The notes under the pieces: generated by a model
The model's database searches: none
Seen by the model: only the letters and a program-made list of their open reading frames with translations
What the model was told of the DNA's origin: nothing
Program-made: the position numbers and the translations under genes
Part shown: piece by piece, positions 1 through 7,308 of the stretch
Position numbering within the stretch: position 1 is the first letter of the stretch
How the letters are laid out: the number at the start of each line of letters is the position of its first letter
Source of the DNA: Desulfoferrobacter suflitae
GTDB lineage: Bacteria; Desulfobacterota; Syntrophobacteria; Syntrophobacterales; Syntrophobacteraceae
Direction of reading: 5' to 3'
Length of the DNA: 64,000 nt
Assembly (NCBI RefSeq): GCF_022603395.1
Contig: NZ_JAIBKA010000012.1
Span: forward strand, 62,001-126,000

Positions 1-661
1 GGGCGGCGTGCATCACCAGCCCGCCCCAGCCGCAGCCGATATCGAGCAGCCTCTCACCGGACTTGAGTCGCAACTTACGGCAGAGGTAGTCGAGCTTTCT
101 CTGCTGCGCCGTATCGAGATCCTCGTCAGGAGATTCAAAGTAGGCGCACGAATAGTTCATCAGACTGTCGAGCCATAAGGAAAAGAATTCATTGGAGACG
201 TCGTAATGGTAGGTGACCGCCTGCCGATCGCGTTCCTTTGAGTGGCAGGCACCTTCGAGCTCGGCCGGCCGGCGGCCATTGACAGATCGGTGCCCATTGC
301 GCGGCAGCTGCAGCAGCAAACCGGCACACCGCAGCCATTTGCCGGCATTCTTGCGCGGGTCGGCGATATGGTCTCTGAGGGCAAAGACGGACTCGATGTC
401 GCCTTCCACATCAAAATCGTCATATAGGTAAGCCTCGCCTAATGTGACATCATTGGGCAGCCAAAACATGTTGCGCAGAGCCCCCGGATGGCGAATCACC
501 AGGGTGAAGCGGGTCGGCCGGCCCGGCTCGGCCTCCCAGGTAGTGCCGTCCCAAAAGCGCACGGCAAAGTCGCGCGGCCGGCAGTCTCCGAGCAGGTTCT
601 GAAAAAATGAGAGGCTTGTTCGAACCAGCCTGTCAGGCTTGTGCTGAGTTTGCAGGGTCAT
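1..661 (-). CDS. cfa: cyclopropane-fatty-acyl-phospholipid synthase, N-terminal part (cut by window edge)
   Basis: The enzyme transfers a methylene group from S-adenosylmethionine to unsaturated membrane phospholipid acyl chains. Reading the minus strand from an ATG at 661 behind a good Shine-Dalgarno (GGAGGAAACA) gives 220 codons still open at position 1. The N-terminal domain carries LGEAYLYDDFDVEGD, then YHYDVSNEFFSLWLD and the SAM-binding glycine motif LLDIGCGWGGLVMHAA, all typical of the CFA synthase family. Roughly the first half of a usual ~400-residue protein is present; the catalytic C-terminal part lies outside the window. It follows a radical SAM/NAD-synthetase-like cluster on the same strand but 395 bases away, so it may be separately transcribed. 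Family assignment is firm; the lipid substrate is inferred. Confidence 0.9.
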   Translation of the reverse strand, partial: MTLQTQHKPDRLVRTSLSFFQNLLGDCRPRDFAVRFWDGTTWEAEPGRPTRFTLVIRHPGALRNMFWLPNDVTLGEAYLYDDFDVEGDIESVFALRDHIADPRKNAGKWLRCAGLLLQLPRNGHRSVNGRRPAELEGACHSKERDRQAVTYHYDVSNEFFSLWLDSLMNYSCAYFESPDEDLDTAQQRKLDYLCRKLRLKSGERLLDIGCGWGGLVMHAA

Positions 662-1033
662 TGTTTCCTCCTTTCTTTAAAGCACACCTTTTCGACCTGA
701 TTGGATACCCTTCGACACCTCAGGGCAGGCCCGAGAGGAGAGTGGAAGACCTGCCGGGTTTCCCCGCCGCCCGCGGCAGGATGCGGCCGACAGGTGCTAT
801 CTTGAATCCGCCCCGGCGTGGGTAACAGGGGGTCTGTGGTGTGAGCGAATTCAAGGCCCCGGCAGCTCCATTGCCCTTTATATGACCTGCCCTGAGCTAT
901 TGAAGGATATCTAACGGGTCTTCTACTGCATCCTTGCATGTATACATTATTGGCGTTCGCTCCTTTCCGGAAGCAGGAGGCTAGACGCTGCAGGCTAGAA
1001 CCCAAAAACCGGAAGACAAGGTTGAAAGTTTCT
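662..1033. other. intergenic stretch with a small dispersed repeat
   Basis: No convincing gene; the open frames here lack ribosome binding sites and family resemblance. Around 711-733 the sequence CCCTTCGACACCTCAGGGCA matches, in reverse orientation, the hairpin GCCCTGAGGTATCGAAGGGC near 10680, so it is part of a small dispersed intergenic repeat. Confidence 0.5.
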
Positions 1034-1056
1034 GTTCACCGTTCACTGCTCACTCC
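1034..1056. repeat. heptamer array (GTGARCR type)
   Basis: About three degenerate 7-base units (GTTCACC, GTTCACT, GCTCACT on the plus strand). On the coding strand it lies directly behind the stop codon of the 63-residue gene. It belongs to a family found at more than a dozen places in this window. Confidence 0.7.
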
Positions 1057-1248
1057 CTAGATCCCGCCCATATGTTGCTCCACATACTCCTTAACGGCGG
1101 CCTCATCCAGCAATTCTTTGAGCTTCTCGAAGCACTCCTCATCGCGGCCGATCTGCGGCCAGATGGCAGGGAGAACTTCCATAATCAGCCCTTTCTGATG
1201 TACCGGGCTCCAATTCACAGCGGTTGTTTTGATTTGTTCGAAGTCCAT
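1057..1248 (-). CDS. small hypothetical protein, 63 aa
   Basis: I do not recognise this 63-residue protein. It is acidic (WPQIGRDEECFEKLKEL, ending EQHMGGI), has one cysteine, and is predicted to be mostly helical and soluble. It has a strong ribosome binding site (AAAGGAGGATAAA then ATG), which is the main reason to accept it. It is the last gene of a minus-strand run with a radical SAM protein, an NAD-synthetase-like protein and a 151-residue unknown, 49 bases after the latter. A small protein beside a SPASM-type radical SAM enzyme could be a modified peptide or a carrier, but it has no cysteine-rich or glycine-rich core, so that is only a possibility. Confidence 0.7.
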   Translation of the reverse strand: MDFEQIKTTAVNWSPVHQKGLIMEVLPAIWPQIGRDEECFEKLKELLDEAAVKEYVEQHMGGI

Positions 1249-1297
1249 TTTATCCTCCTTTCCTGATGCAGGCTGCGGCTTTTGGCATCTCGGCTGC

Positions 1298-1753
1298 TCA
1301 CAATGTCAGATAGGCGGCGATAATTGGGAGGTAGATTTCAACCAGCCGATAGCTTTGATCCAGAATGCCGTACGTGCGCATTCGACCAACCATTTGACTG
1401 AGCTCTTCTGCCGGGATTTGAAGCTGCTCGGAGCAGGCCGCGACCCTTTTGCGGATTTCTTGATAGCCCTGCCCGGGAAAAGCGCCCAGAGAGTCCGGGT
1501 TGTCAACTAGGAGCCGAAGAAAAGTGCGAATGGCTGTCTCCGGCACCGTGACCGACTGGGTGAAGCGGCAGAATTCGCGAACTTCTTTGGGCACTGCATC
1601 GAGCTTCCGGCGCAGTTCCTTGATTCGGCGGTAGCGGAAATCCATCTCTCCGTGAAGCATTTCCCGGTCAAACTCGCCCTCGGGATATTCGGCCTTGATT
1701 TCCGACAGCAGGTTTTGACATTCGGCGAGCTGTGTTTTCAACGGCATGTTCAT
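1298..1753 (-). CDS. hypothetical protein, 151 aa
   Basis: Unrecognised soluble protein. The first half is charged and helical (FRYRRIKELRRKLDAVPK), compatible with a short coiled coil; the second half ends in a hydrophobic stretch (RLVEIYLPIIAAYLTL). Three cysteines are scattered without a metal-binding spacing. Its start overlaps the stop of the NAD-synthetase-like gene by four bases (ATGA type), so translation is probably coupled and the two proteins are likely to act together. No function can be assigned from the sequence. Confidence 0.7.
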   Translation of the reverse strand: MNMPLKTQLAECQNLLSEIKAEYPEGEFDREMLHGEMDFRYRRIKELRRKLDAVPKEVREFCRFTQSVTVPETAIRTFLRLLVDNPDSLGAFPGQGYQEIRKRVAACSEQLQIPAEELSQMVGRMRTYGILDQSYRLVEIYLPIIAAYLTL

Positions 1754-2772
1754 GACATATCCTCGTTTTCCGCTAAATTTTTTTTGGCTCTGGCAGATTC
1801 GAGCAGTGCGCGCAGAAACCTCACGTAAGCGATGCTACGGTAGCACCTCTTGGCCGCGAGCTTGTGGTTTGCTCTTCTGGCAGATTGCCGGGCCAGTTCC
1901 TGCCTGATTTGGTCTTCGTTCCAGCTTCGTGCAAGTGCCGCCAGGACCACATCCACCTTTTCGTAAGGGCCTAAGATTTCCTCGTCGCCGATCCCGCCGA
2001 ACCCCGGTGAGGGCGGCTGCGCAAGCAGATAATCGGGCAAGCCCAAATATCCTGCGGTGCGGTAGACTTGGGATTTATAAATTCCGGCGAGAGGCGCATA
2101 GTCGCCCATAGTTGCGTCGTCAACACCCTGCTCGACGAAGAAGCCGAGCGAGACCTCGGTCAGATTGGCACAAACGACAACCAGCAGATGGTGGTCCGCG
2201 GCAAAGTTTTGCAGCACTTCCATGCGAACCCGATGGGCAGTAGTGAGAGCTTGATAATGGCGCGTTATCCATGATGGGGCATTTGCCGACATGATCTGCA
2301 AGATGATATGCCTGCGCACTTTTACCGGCAGCCACCTAAGCAAAACCTTCATTCCCATTGTGGTCAGAAAACGCGATGGCGCCCCCAGTCGCCTTTCCGC
2401 CTGCTCGATCCGGTGTGTGAGGTCAATCCGCTCGAATTCGGCTCCCACCACTCGGTAAACTTCGGAATTGTAGTACTCTCCTTTCACTCTTGCATCGATC
2501 ATCTGCAACGCGGCTACACGGCTTTGCCCCGAGTGCCGCAACGCTCGAGCGCAAAGGGCCGCCGCAAGCGCGCTGTCGATCCCGCCGCTGGCGCCCAGGG
2601 CGACCCCCTCAAGTCTCCTGGAATCCATTTTCGCTGCAAGCTCCGTGTGGCAGGATCGTACGAAGTCGGCAGCCGGAAACTTGAAAAGCTCCTGCTCGAT
2701 GCTCGGCATTGGGTTCGCCTGCAAAGCCTCTGTTTCATTTTCAACATGCCAGTGTGCCAGGGAGGATTTCAT
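1750..2772 (-). CDS. NAD(+) synthetase-like PP-loop amidotransferase
   Basis: NAD synthetases adenylate nicotinate adenine dinucleotide and amidate it with ammonia. The 340-residue protein has the PP-loop GASGGIDSALAAALCARAL near residue 60 and the later signature NLTEVSLGFFVEQGVDD...DYAPLAGIYKSQVY, followed by PPSPGF and DEEILGPYEKVD, all as in NadE. There is no glutaminase domain, so it would be ammonia-dependent. It is longer than minimal NadE (~270) because of an N-terminal extension and a middle insertion. It sits between a radical SAM enzyme and an overlapping unknown gene in a sigma-54-driven cluster, which is odd for a housekeeping NadE; it may instead amidate a cluster-specific acid. 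Family membership is well supported, substrate is not. Confidence 0.8.
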   Translation of the reverse strand: MKSSLAHWHVENETEALQANPMPSIEQELFKFPAADFVRSCHTELAAKMDSRRLEGVALGASGGIDSALAAALCARALRHSGQSRVAALQMIDARVKGEYYNSEVYRVVGAEFERIDLTHRIEQAERRLGAPSRFLTTMGMKVLLRWLPVKVRRHIILQIMSANAPSWITRHYQALTTAHRVRMEVLQNFAADHHLLVVVCANLTEVSLGFFVEQGVDDATMGDYAPLAGIYKSQVYRTAGYLGLPDYLLAQPPSPGFGGIGDEEILGPYEKVDVVLAALARSWNEDQIRQELARQSARRANHKLAAKRCYRSIAYVRFLRALLESARAKKNLAENEDMS

Positions 2773-2808
2773 CTGTTCCTCTCATTGCAGTTGCAGGCTG
2801 CTCGGAGT

Positions 2809-4251
2809 TCAGCAGCATGCATCATAGGATAGAACATCGACCTGCCAGCAGGGGTCAAGCAGTTCGGCCAGGCGTTGGTCGTAGGTGAGCATGCATCCGC
2901 GGTATTGCGAGTCTGCCAGCGCATCGGCTGCTTCCTTATTAAGCGGTCGGGCGCCCGTAGTTTGAATGGCGTGGTAGGCAAAACCATAATGATCGCGTAT
3001 GGGGCAGGGACGGAACAGATTTTGAACCCGATCCGGAGGTTGCGCGTAGCCGTAAGCAGCCTGCCAGCCGCGGATGGCGCAAAACAGCTCGGATTCCAGG
3101 ACTGACGAGATGGAGCCATTTTTCCGATAGATGTCATGGATGTTATCTACATAATAAGGGAAGAAGACGCATGGCGCCACGTTGCCGTTCCAGTCGATGT
3201 GCAGGTAGCCGCCCGGACGTCCTGCGGCGATGCACCCGACCGACATGGGGCCGCCGTTCCAAAAGTCGATATAAAAGAGCTCCCTTTCTCTAAGCAGCTG
3301 CATCTGTCGCTGCAACATGAACAATCTCTGCTCCGGTGTGACTACCAGGTCGAAGGTATAACTTCGGCCGATGGGCATATATTGAAAAATCCAACCGTAA
3401 GCGGCCCCCTGCAGATCGAAGAAAAACCGAACGAAGGATTCGGATACGATCAGTTCTGCGTTGTTGCGCGTTGCCGTTACCGAAATGCCGAACGGCACAC
3501 CCGCGCCGCGCAGATTCTCCATAGCTTCGAGCACACTCTGAAAGACCCCTTGGCCGCGCCGAGCATCTGTTTCCTCTTTAAAACCTTCCACCGATATGGC
3601 CGGTGTCACATTACCGAGATCGGCCATCCTGCGGGCTACTTGCCGGGTTATGAGGGTGCCGTTGGTGAAAACAAGGAAATAGTTGTCCGCGTTTTGTTGC
3701 AGCAGCTCCCAAAGGTCTTTGCCTTCGCTGCGATAGAGCCACGCTTCACCGCCGCTCACAACGGTGAAATGAGAGCCCCAGAGCTCGGTTTTTTCGCGAA
3801 TAACCCGCTGCAGCACCGAGTAGCTCAGCGATTTCGCCTTGCTGGCGCGAGCGGCCGCATAGCATCCGGTGCAGCGCAGATTACATTTCTCTGTCGGGCT
3901 GACGATGAGAAAGCCCGGCGGCTCGTAGCCGTGTTTCAGCTGGAACGTTTCCGTGCGGGCCGGGTCGGCTATAACGAATTTTTCAACGAAGGTGTCGAGC
4001 AGCGAACGTCTTTCCGCGTCGCATATGCGCCCGCGCGCAAGGGCCCGTGCTCCGCTGCGCAGCAGGTTGCGCATACCGAGAAAACGCATTTCCTGAACTT
4101 TTTGCGGCCGATGGTCGGCATTTTGACTGACAATATAGTCCTCCAGCGCCCGCTCTGCCTTCTCCACCGCCTGGCGGCGAAACAAGTTGTTTTTGAGGCC
4201 CACTTTCATGAGGTTCTTTGACAACGCCTGTCGGAAGTTTCGATCGCTCAT
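2809..4251 (-). CDS. radical SAM / SPASM-domain protein
   Basis: A 480-residue radical SAM enzyme. The core cluster motif is in TEKCNLRCTGCYAAARAS (CX3CX2C) near residue 125, followed by VVSGGEAWLYRS. A C-terminal auxiliary cluster region is suggested by GCIAAGRPGGYLHIDWNGNV followed by APCVFF and later RPCPIRDH. The protein ends in Cys-Cys. An N-terminal helical region of about 100 residues (LMKVGLKNNLFRRQAVEKAE) precedes the core. Members of the SPASM class modify peptides or cofactors; no target is evident. It is the second gene of a cluster behind a NifX-like gene (63 bases upstream) and is followed 36 bases later by the NAD-synthetase-like gene. Assignment to radical SAM is secure, the reaction is unknown. 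Confidence 0.85.
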   Translation of the reverse strand: MSDRNFRQALSKNLMKVGLKNNLFRRQAVEKAERALEDYIVSQNADHRPQKVQEMRFLGMRNLLRSGARALARGRICDAERRSLLDTFVEKFVIADPARTETFQLKHGYEPPGFLIVSPTEKCNLRCTGCYAAARASKAKSLSYSVLQRVIREKTELWGSHFTVVSGGEAWLYRSEGKDLWELLQQNADNYFLVFTNGTLITRQVARRMADLGNVTPAISVEGFKEETDARRGQGVFQSVLEAMENLRGAGVPFGISVTATRNNAELIVSESFVRFFFDLQGAAYGWIFQYMPIGRSYTFDLVVTPEQRLFMLQRQMQLLRERELFYIDFWNGGPMSVGCIAAGRPGGYLHIDWNGNVAPCVFFPYYVDNIHDIYRKNGSISSVLESELFCAIRGWQAAYGYAQPPDRVQNLFRPCPIRDHYGFAYHAIQTTGARPLNKEAADALADSQYRGCMLTYDQRLAELLDPCWQVDVLSYDACC

Positions 4252-4314
4252 AACCGCCCTCTCTTTATAGTGTCAACCTGTTGATTCGGTTTTCATGGCA
4301 GGCTTGCCGTCTTT

Positions 4315-4629
4315 TCAGCGACCTGTCAGTGAGGAAATTGCGGTCAATTTGCCCAGGACCTCTTCCACCTCTCCAGTCACATTGGCGATTACCCGGAGGC
4401 CGCGCCTTTCCAGCCAGCACTGGGTGGCTTGGTCGATGCCGTTGCAAACCAACGTGGTTACCCCCAGGGACAGCAGCTTATTTCTCCTATCCACCAGGGA
4501 CACCGCCGCCAGCGGCATGATCATCGTCGAACCGGGCCGCTGCTGTTGCACTACCACCACCATCAGCTCCGGGGCGGTGGAGAAATGGGGTGAAACACGC
4601 TCTCCGTACAATGGTATGGCGATGGTCAT
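4315..4629 (-). CDS. NifX/NifB-type (dinitrogenase iron-molybdenum cofactor) domain protein
   Basis: A 104-residue protein starting MTIAIPLYGERVSPHFSTA, the typical start of the NifX/NafY superfamily, which binds iron-sulfur or metal cofactors. Further signatures are LLSLGVTTLVCNGI and CWLERRGLRVIANVTGEVEE. It is a relative of the 107-residue protein at 26508-26831. It is first in the run ending at 1057 and lies 43 bases downstream of a -24/-12 promoter, facing away from a sigma-54 activator. No nitrogenase genes are visible, so a role in handling an iron-sulfur or metal cofactor for the neighbouring radical SAM enzyme is an inference. The C-terminus is slightly shorter than in the paralogue. 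Confidence 0.8.
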   Translation of the reverse strand: MTIAIPLYGERVSPHFSTAPELMVVVVQQQRPGSTMIMPLAAVSLVDRRNKLLSLGVTTLVCNGIDQATQCWLERRGLRVIANVTGEVEEVLGKLTAISSLTGR

Positions 4630-4671
4630 CGATCGGCTCCCAGATTCCCGTTGTGTTGTGAGATACAGTAG

Positions 4672-4686
4672 GCAATTTTAGTGCCA
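4672..4686 (-). promoter_or_regulatory. sigma-54 promoter
   Basis: On the minus strand the sequence reads TGGCAC TAAAA TTGC, a perfect match to the -24/-12 consensus. It lies 43 bases before the ATG of the NifX-like gene and opposite the start of the cluster; the activator gene is 220 bases upstream. Confidence 0.85.
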
Positions 4687-4801
4687 CACCTCAAAAGTGG
4701 AATGAGGGCAACACTTCCGCGGTAAGACTGCGGATTGAAGCTGCTTTTGAGGATGGCGTGGTGATGAGTCAAAGCAGAAGTGGAACTGTTGCAGTGAATC
4801 A

Positions 4802-4817
4802 GTTGCAGATTTGCAAC
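4802..4817. promoter_or_regulatory. candidate enhancer site (UAS) for the sigma-54 activator
   Basis: Perfect inverted repeat GTTGCA-GATT-TGCAAC, about 115 bases upstream of the -24/-12 promoter and just downstream of the activator gene. A further half site (GTTGCAGTG) lies at about 4787. Position and symmetry fit a bacterial enhancer-binding protein site. Confidence 0.55.
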
Positions 4818-4824
4818 GATATAT

Positions 4825-4854
4825 AGTGAGCAGTGAACGGTGAGCAGTGAACAG
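4825..4854. repeat. heptamer array (GTGARCR type)
   Basis: Four consecutive units AGTGAGC AGTGAAC GGTGAGC AGTGAAC on the plus strand, adjoining the candidate enhancer palindrome. Confidence 0.75.
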
Positions 4855-4904
4855 AATAGTGGGGATTTCACTGATTGGGTGGGACTGATGGGCTGGGGTG
4901 GTTT

Positions 4905-6299
4905 TCAGGGGGAGTCGATGTGCAGTTTCTTGATCTTGCGCCACAGAGTGGTGCGGCTCACCCCGAGCTCGCGCGCTGCAGCGATTTTGCAGCCGTTATG
5001 CGTTGCCAGAATTTGGCGGATGGTGCGGGCTTCGGAAGATTCCAGCGGATTGACGGGAAACGAGGCATCAACAGGCCTTTTGGCTTTGTCCAGAAACTCC
5101 TGCGGCAAATGCTTTGTTTTGATGAGCGGTCCTTTGCACAGCACGTAGGCGTGTTCCAAAATGTTTTCGAGCTCCCGCACGTTTCCGGGGAACTGGTAAT
5201 TCAGCAACAGCTCCATGACCTCCTCGGTGACTCCCGAAACACGCTTTCCCTTGATGGAGCCCAGCCTGGCGAGCAGGCGGTCCACCAGCATCGGAATATC
5301 TTCCTTGCGCTCGCAAAGGGGGGTCAATTCCAGTTTGATGATGTTCAGCCGGTAGTAGAGGTCATCGCGAAAACTTCCCGCATCCATCAGTTGTCTGATG
5401 TCTTTATGGCTGGCCGCGACGATGCGTACATCGACCTTGATGGGAGTGGTTCCTCCCAACGGTACGAACTGCTTTTCTTCCAATACGCGCAGCAGCTTGA
5501 CCTGAAGGGCGGGGGAAGTGTCGCCGATTTCATCCAGAAAGACCGTGCCACGGTTGCCCAACAAGAACCTGCCCGGTTTGTCCTTTCGCGCATCGGTGAA
5601 GGCACCCTTGACATAGCCGAACAATTCGGATTCGAGCAGGGTGTCGGGAATGGCCCCGCAGTTGATTTTAACCAGCGGCTGGTCTTTCCGCGGGCTCAGC
5701 TCATGAATCAATCGGGCCACCAGTTCCTTGCCCGAGCCGCTCGGCCCCTGGATCAGCACCGTGCTGTCGCTTTCCGCCACGTCCGGCAGAATTTCAAAGA
5801 GTTTTTGCATCGGAGCGCTCTTGCCGATGAGGTCCCCCAGGCGATACTTTTCTGAAACGGCGGTTCGCAGAGTTTCTATCAGGGAGAGGTCCCGGAATAC
5901 CTCCACCATGCCCAGAACTTGACCCTCATCGTCACGCAGCAAGGCCGTCGAGATGCTGACCGACACTTCGCTGCCGCTTCGGTTGATGATCACCGCCGGC
6001 TGATCGTATACGGGCTCCCCGGTTGCCATGGTCTGCCTGAGGGGGCAGTGAGTCTGACAGATGTCCGCGCGAAACACGTCGAAGCAATAGCGGCCGATGG
6101 CTTCCTCCGAGCTGAAGCCGGTGATCTGTTCCGCAGCTCGATTGAAAAAGCCGATGATGCGCTGGTCCCTGCCCACGGCAAACACGCCGTCGTTGACACT
6201 TTCCAGTATGACGCAACACGCCGATGCTTTCTCGCGATCGTTGCAAAGTATTTCCCGGTGCATTTCACTGCAATTGCGGGGTGGCTGCTTTGTTTCCAT
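4905..6299 (-). CDS. sigma-54-dependent activator with Cys-containing PAS domain
   Basis: A 464-residue bacterial enhancer-binding protein. An N-terminal PAS domain (about residues 28-145) contains CFDVFRADICQTHCPLRQTM, a conserved cysteine cluster also present in the paralogue at 28420. The AAA+ domain (about 155-385) has Walker A GPSGSGKE, the loop KGAFTDARKDKPGRF and Walker B TVFLDEIGD. The C-terminus is a Fis-type helix-turn-helix (KIAAARELGVSRTTLWRKIK). The sigma-54-contacting loop reads GAFTDA rather than GAFTGA. Lying directly upstream of the sigma-54 promoter of the radical SAM cluster, it is very likely the activator of that cluster, sensing redox state or a metal through the PAS cysteines (inferred). 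Confidence 0.9.
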   Translation of the reverse strand: METKQPPRNCSEMHREILCNDREKASACCVILESVNDGVFAVGRDQRIIGFFNRAAEQITGFSSEEAIGRYCFDVFRADICQTHCPLRQTMATGEPVYDQPAVIINRSGSEVSVSISTALLRDDEGQVLGMVEVFRDLSLIETLRTAVSEKYRLGDLIGKSAPMQKLFEILPDVAESDSTVLIQGPSGSGKELVARLIHELSPRKDQPLVKINCGAIPDTLLESELFGYVKGAFTDARKDKPGRFLLGNRGTVFLDEIGDTSPALQVKLLRVLEEKQFVPLGGTTPIKVDVRIVAASHKDIRQLMDAGSFRDDLYYRLNIIKLELTPLCERKEDIPMLVDRLLARLGSIKGKRVSGVTEEVMELLLNYQFPGNVRELENILEHAYVLCKGPLIKTKHLPQEFLDKAKRPVDASFPVNPLESSEARTIRQILATHNGCKIAAARELGVSRTTLWRKIKKLHIDSP

Positions 6300-6333
6300 A
6301 GACAGTAACAGTGCTCACTTCATCAAGGGTCAT

Positions 6334-6600
6334 TCATGTGCTCTGGAGTCGGCGATAGATTGCATCATCATTTCTTTTCCCCACTAAGGCTACCTTGAGA
6401 CAATCTTGCTCGACCCGATAGAGAATTCGATATTCTCCAATGTCGGCTCTTCTATAGGGATAGCCTCTAAGGGGAGAAGAATCAGACGGCTCCGGGTCTT
6501 CCATGAGCGCCGGAATCTTATTAAAGATTTGGCGATATTGCCTTGCCGGCAATGGACGCAGGAACTTCATCACCTGTCTTGTAATGCTAAGCTTTAACAC
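6334..6600 (-). CDS. RelE/ParE-family toxin
   Basis: A small basic protein of 88 residues when started at GTG 6600; a TTG five codons earlier is also possible. The pattern LSITRQVMKFLRPLPARQYR, then DIGEYRILYRV and VALVGKRNDDAIYRR is that of the RelE/ParE toxin fold, in which such proteins cleave mRNA on the ribosome or poison gyrase. Conserved basic residues of the C-terminal strand (GKRND..YRR) are present, so it looks intact. Its start overlaps the end of the upstream antitoxin gene, the usual arrangement. Which of the two targets it hits cannot be told from sequence. Confidence 0.85.
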   Translation of the reverse strand: MLKLSITRQVMKFLRPLPARQYRQIFNKIPALMEDPEPSDSSPLRGYPYRRADIGEYRILYRVEQDCLKVALVGKRNDDAIYRRLQST

Positions 6601-6841
6601 GGAGGGAGCTTTCAATGAATTCCCTGGTTTCCGCTTCGCTCAAATACCCCTCTGCCTCCGCGGCTTTCGCCCTTTCCCCCCAATAAGCATCTTCGAGCCT
6701 GGTGAGACGTTCGTATTCCTTCATCGACATCAGCACAGCTACCTGCTGGTTGGTTTTTTCAACCACAACCGGTTCCACCAAAGCCACTTGCAGATAATGG
6801 CCCAGCTTGTTCTTCATCTCAGTTGCTTTTACGGTTACCAT
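6587..6841 (-). CDS. Phd/YefM-family antitoxin
   Basis: 84 residues from the ATG at 6841 (a GTG nine bases earlier is less likely). The N-terminus MVTVKATEMKNKLGHYLQ and the strand PVVVEKTNQQVAVLMSMKEYERL are typical of Phd/YefM antitoxins, which bind their own promoter with this part and neutralise the toxin with the C-terminal tail. It precedes and overlaps the RelE/ParE toxin gene. A sigma-70 promoter covered by a palindrome lies 40-70 bases upstream, consistent with autoregulation. Confidence 0.87.
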   Translation of the reverse strand: MVTVKATEMKNKLGHYLQVALVEPVVVEKTNQQVAVLMSMKEYERLTRLEDAYWGERAKAAEAEGYLSEAETREFIESSLRVKA

Positions 6842-6880
6842 GGTCAACACCCTTTTCTCTCAACCCACTTTGACTATTTT

Positions 6881-6913
6881 AGCTATTATAGCTGCTTCAT
6901 CTTTTTCTTTCAA
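6881..6913 (-). promoter_or_regulatory. toxin-antitoxin promoter with operator
   Basis: On the minus strand TTGAAA (6908-6913) and TATAAT (6885-6890) are separated by 17 bases. The -10 box lies inside the palindrome AGCTAT-T-ATAGCT (6881-6893). A second, similar site (GGCTATGATAGCT) lies at 6989-7001. This is the expected layout for autorepression by a Phd-type antitoxin. Confidence 0.65.
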
Positions 6914-7308
6914 CTTCGTTAACAACCAACGCGACCACGAATCATTTGGGTGCCTCCTTTATCGTGGCTTTTCTATCTCCTCATCTAAGGCTATGATAGC
7001 TAGGATCTTTGGGCACAATCAACGGGCCAACGGGCGGTTTTTCATCTCTTCTGCGCATCCCCAAGAATAGCTCTCGGCCGATTGGCGAAATGAGGTTGGT
7101 GGTCGGCTTCCGTTTACGCAAAGGCCCACCCTGAGTCCTGCTCTGAATTATCGAGGGCTATTTTGGGAAAGCACAGCTGATGATTCTTGAGGTATAAATT
7201 CTGCATATTCAATTCGGTGAGCAGCAGCCATTGGGGGCCTCGTCCGTTCACTGTTCACTGTTCACCGTTCACTGTATCACCGGCAATGCCATTGGGGAGA
7301 ACTTTCAG
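6914..7308. other. intergenic stretch between toxin-antitoxin pair and stress protein gene
   Basis: Contains the second TA operator-like palindrome (6989-7001) and a heptamer array at 7247-7276 (GTTCACT GTTCACT GTTCACC GTTCACT). I see no gene. An 87-residue open frame on the plus strand overlaps the antitoxin and is not credible. Confidence 0.5.
7247..7276. repeat. heptamer array (GTGARCR type)
   Basis: Four near-identical units GTTCACT, GTTCACT, GTTCACC, GTTCACT just upstream of the stress-protein gene; translation of an earlier in-frame ATG through it would add 26 implausible residues to that protein. Confidence 0.75.

Noticed and set aside
658-1005. 115-codon minus-strand frame between the CFA synthase and the 63-residue gene
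   Set aside because: No ribosome binding site, crosses dispersed repeat sequence and overlaps the CFA synthase start.
3136-4221. 361-codon plus-strand open frame
   Set aside because: Antisense to the radical SAM gene, no recognisable domain.
4315-4629. NifX-like proteins as evidence for nitrogen fixation
   Set aside because: No nif structural or cofactor genes occur in the window; stand-alone NifX-type proteins are common in non-fixing anaerobes.
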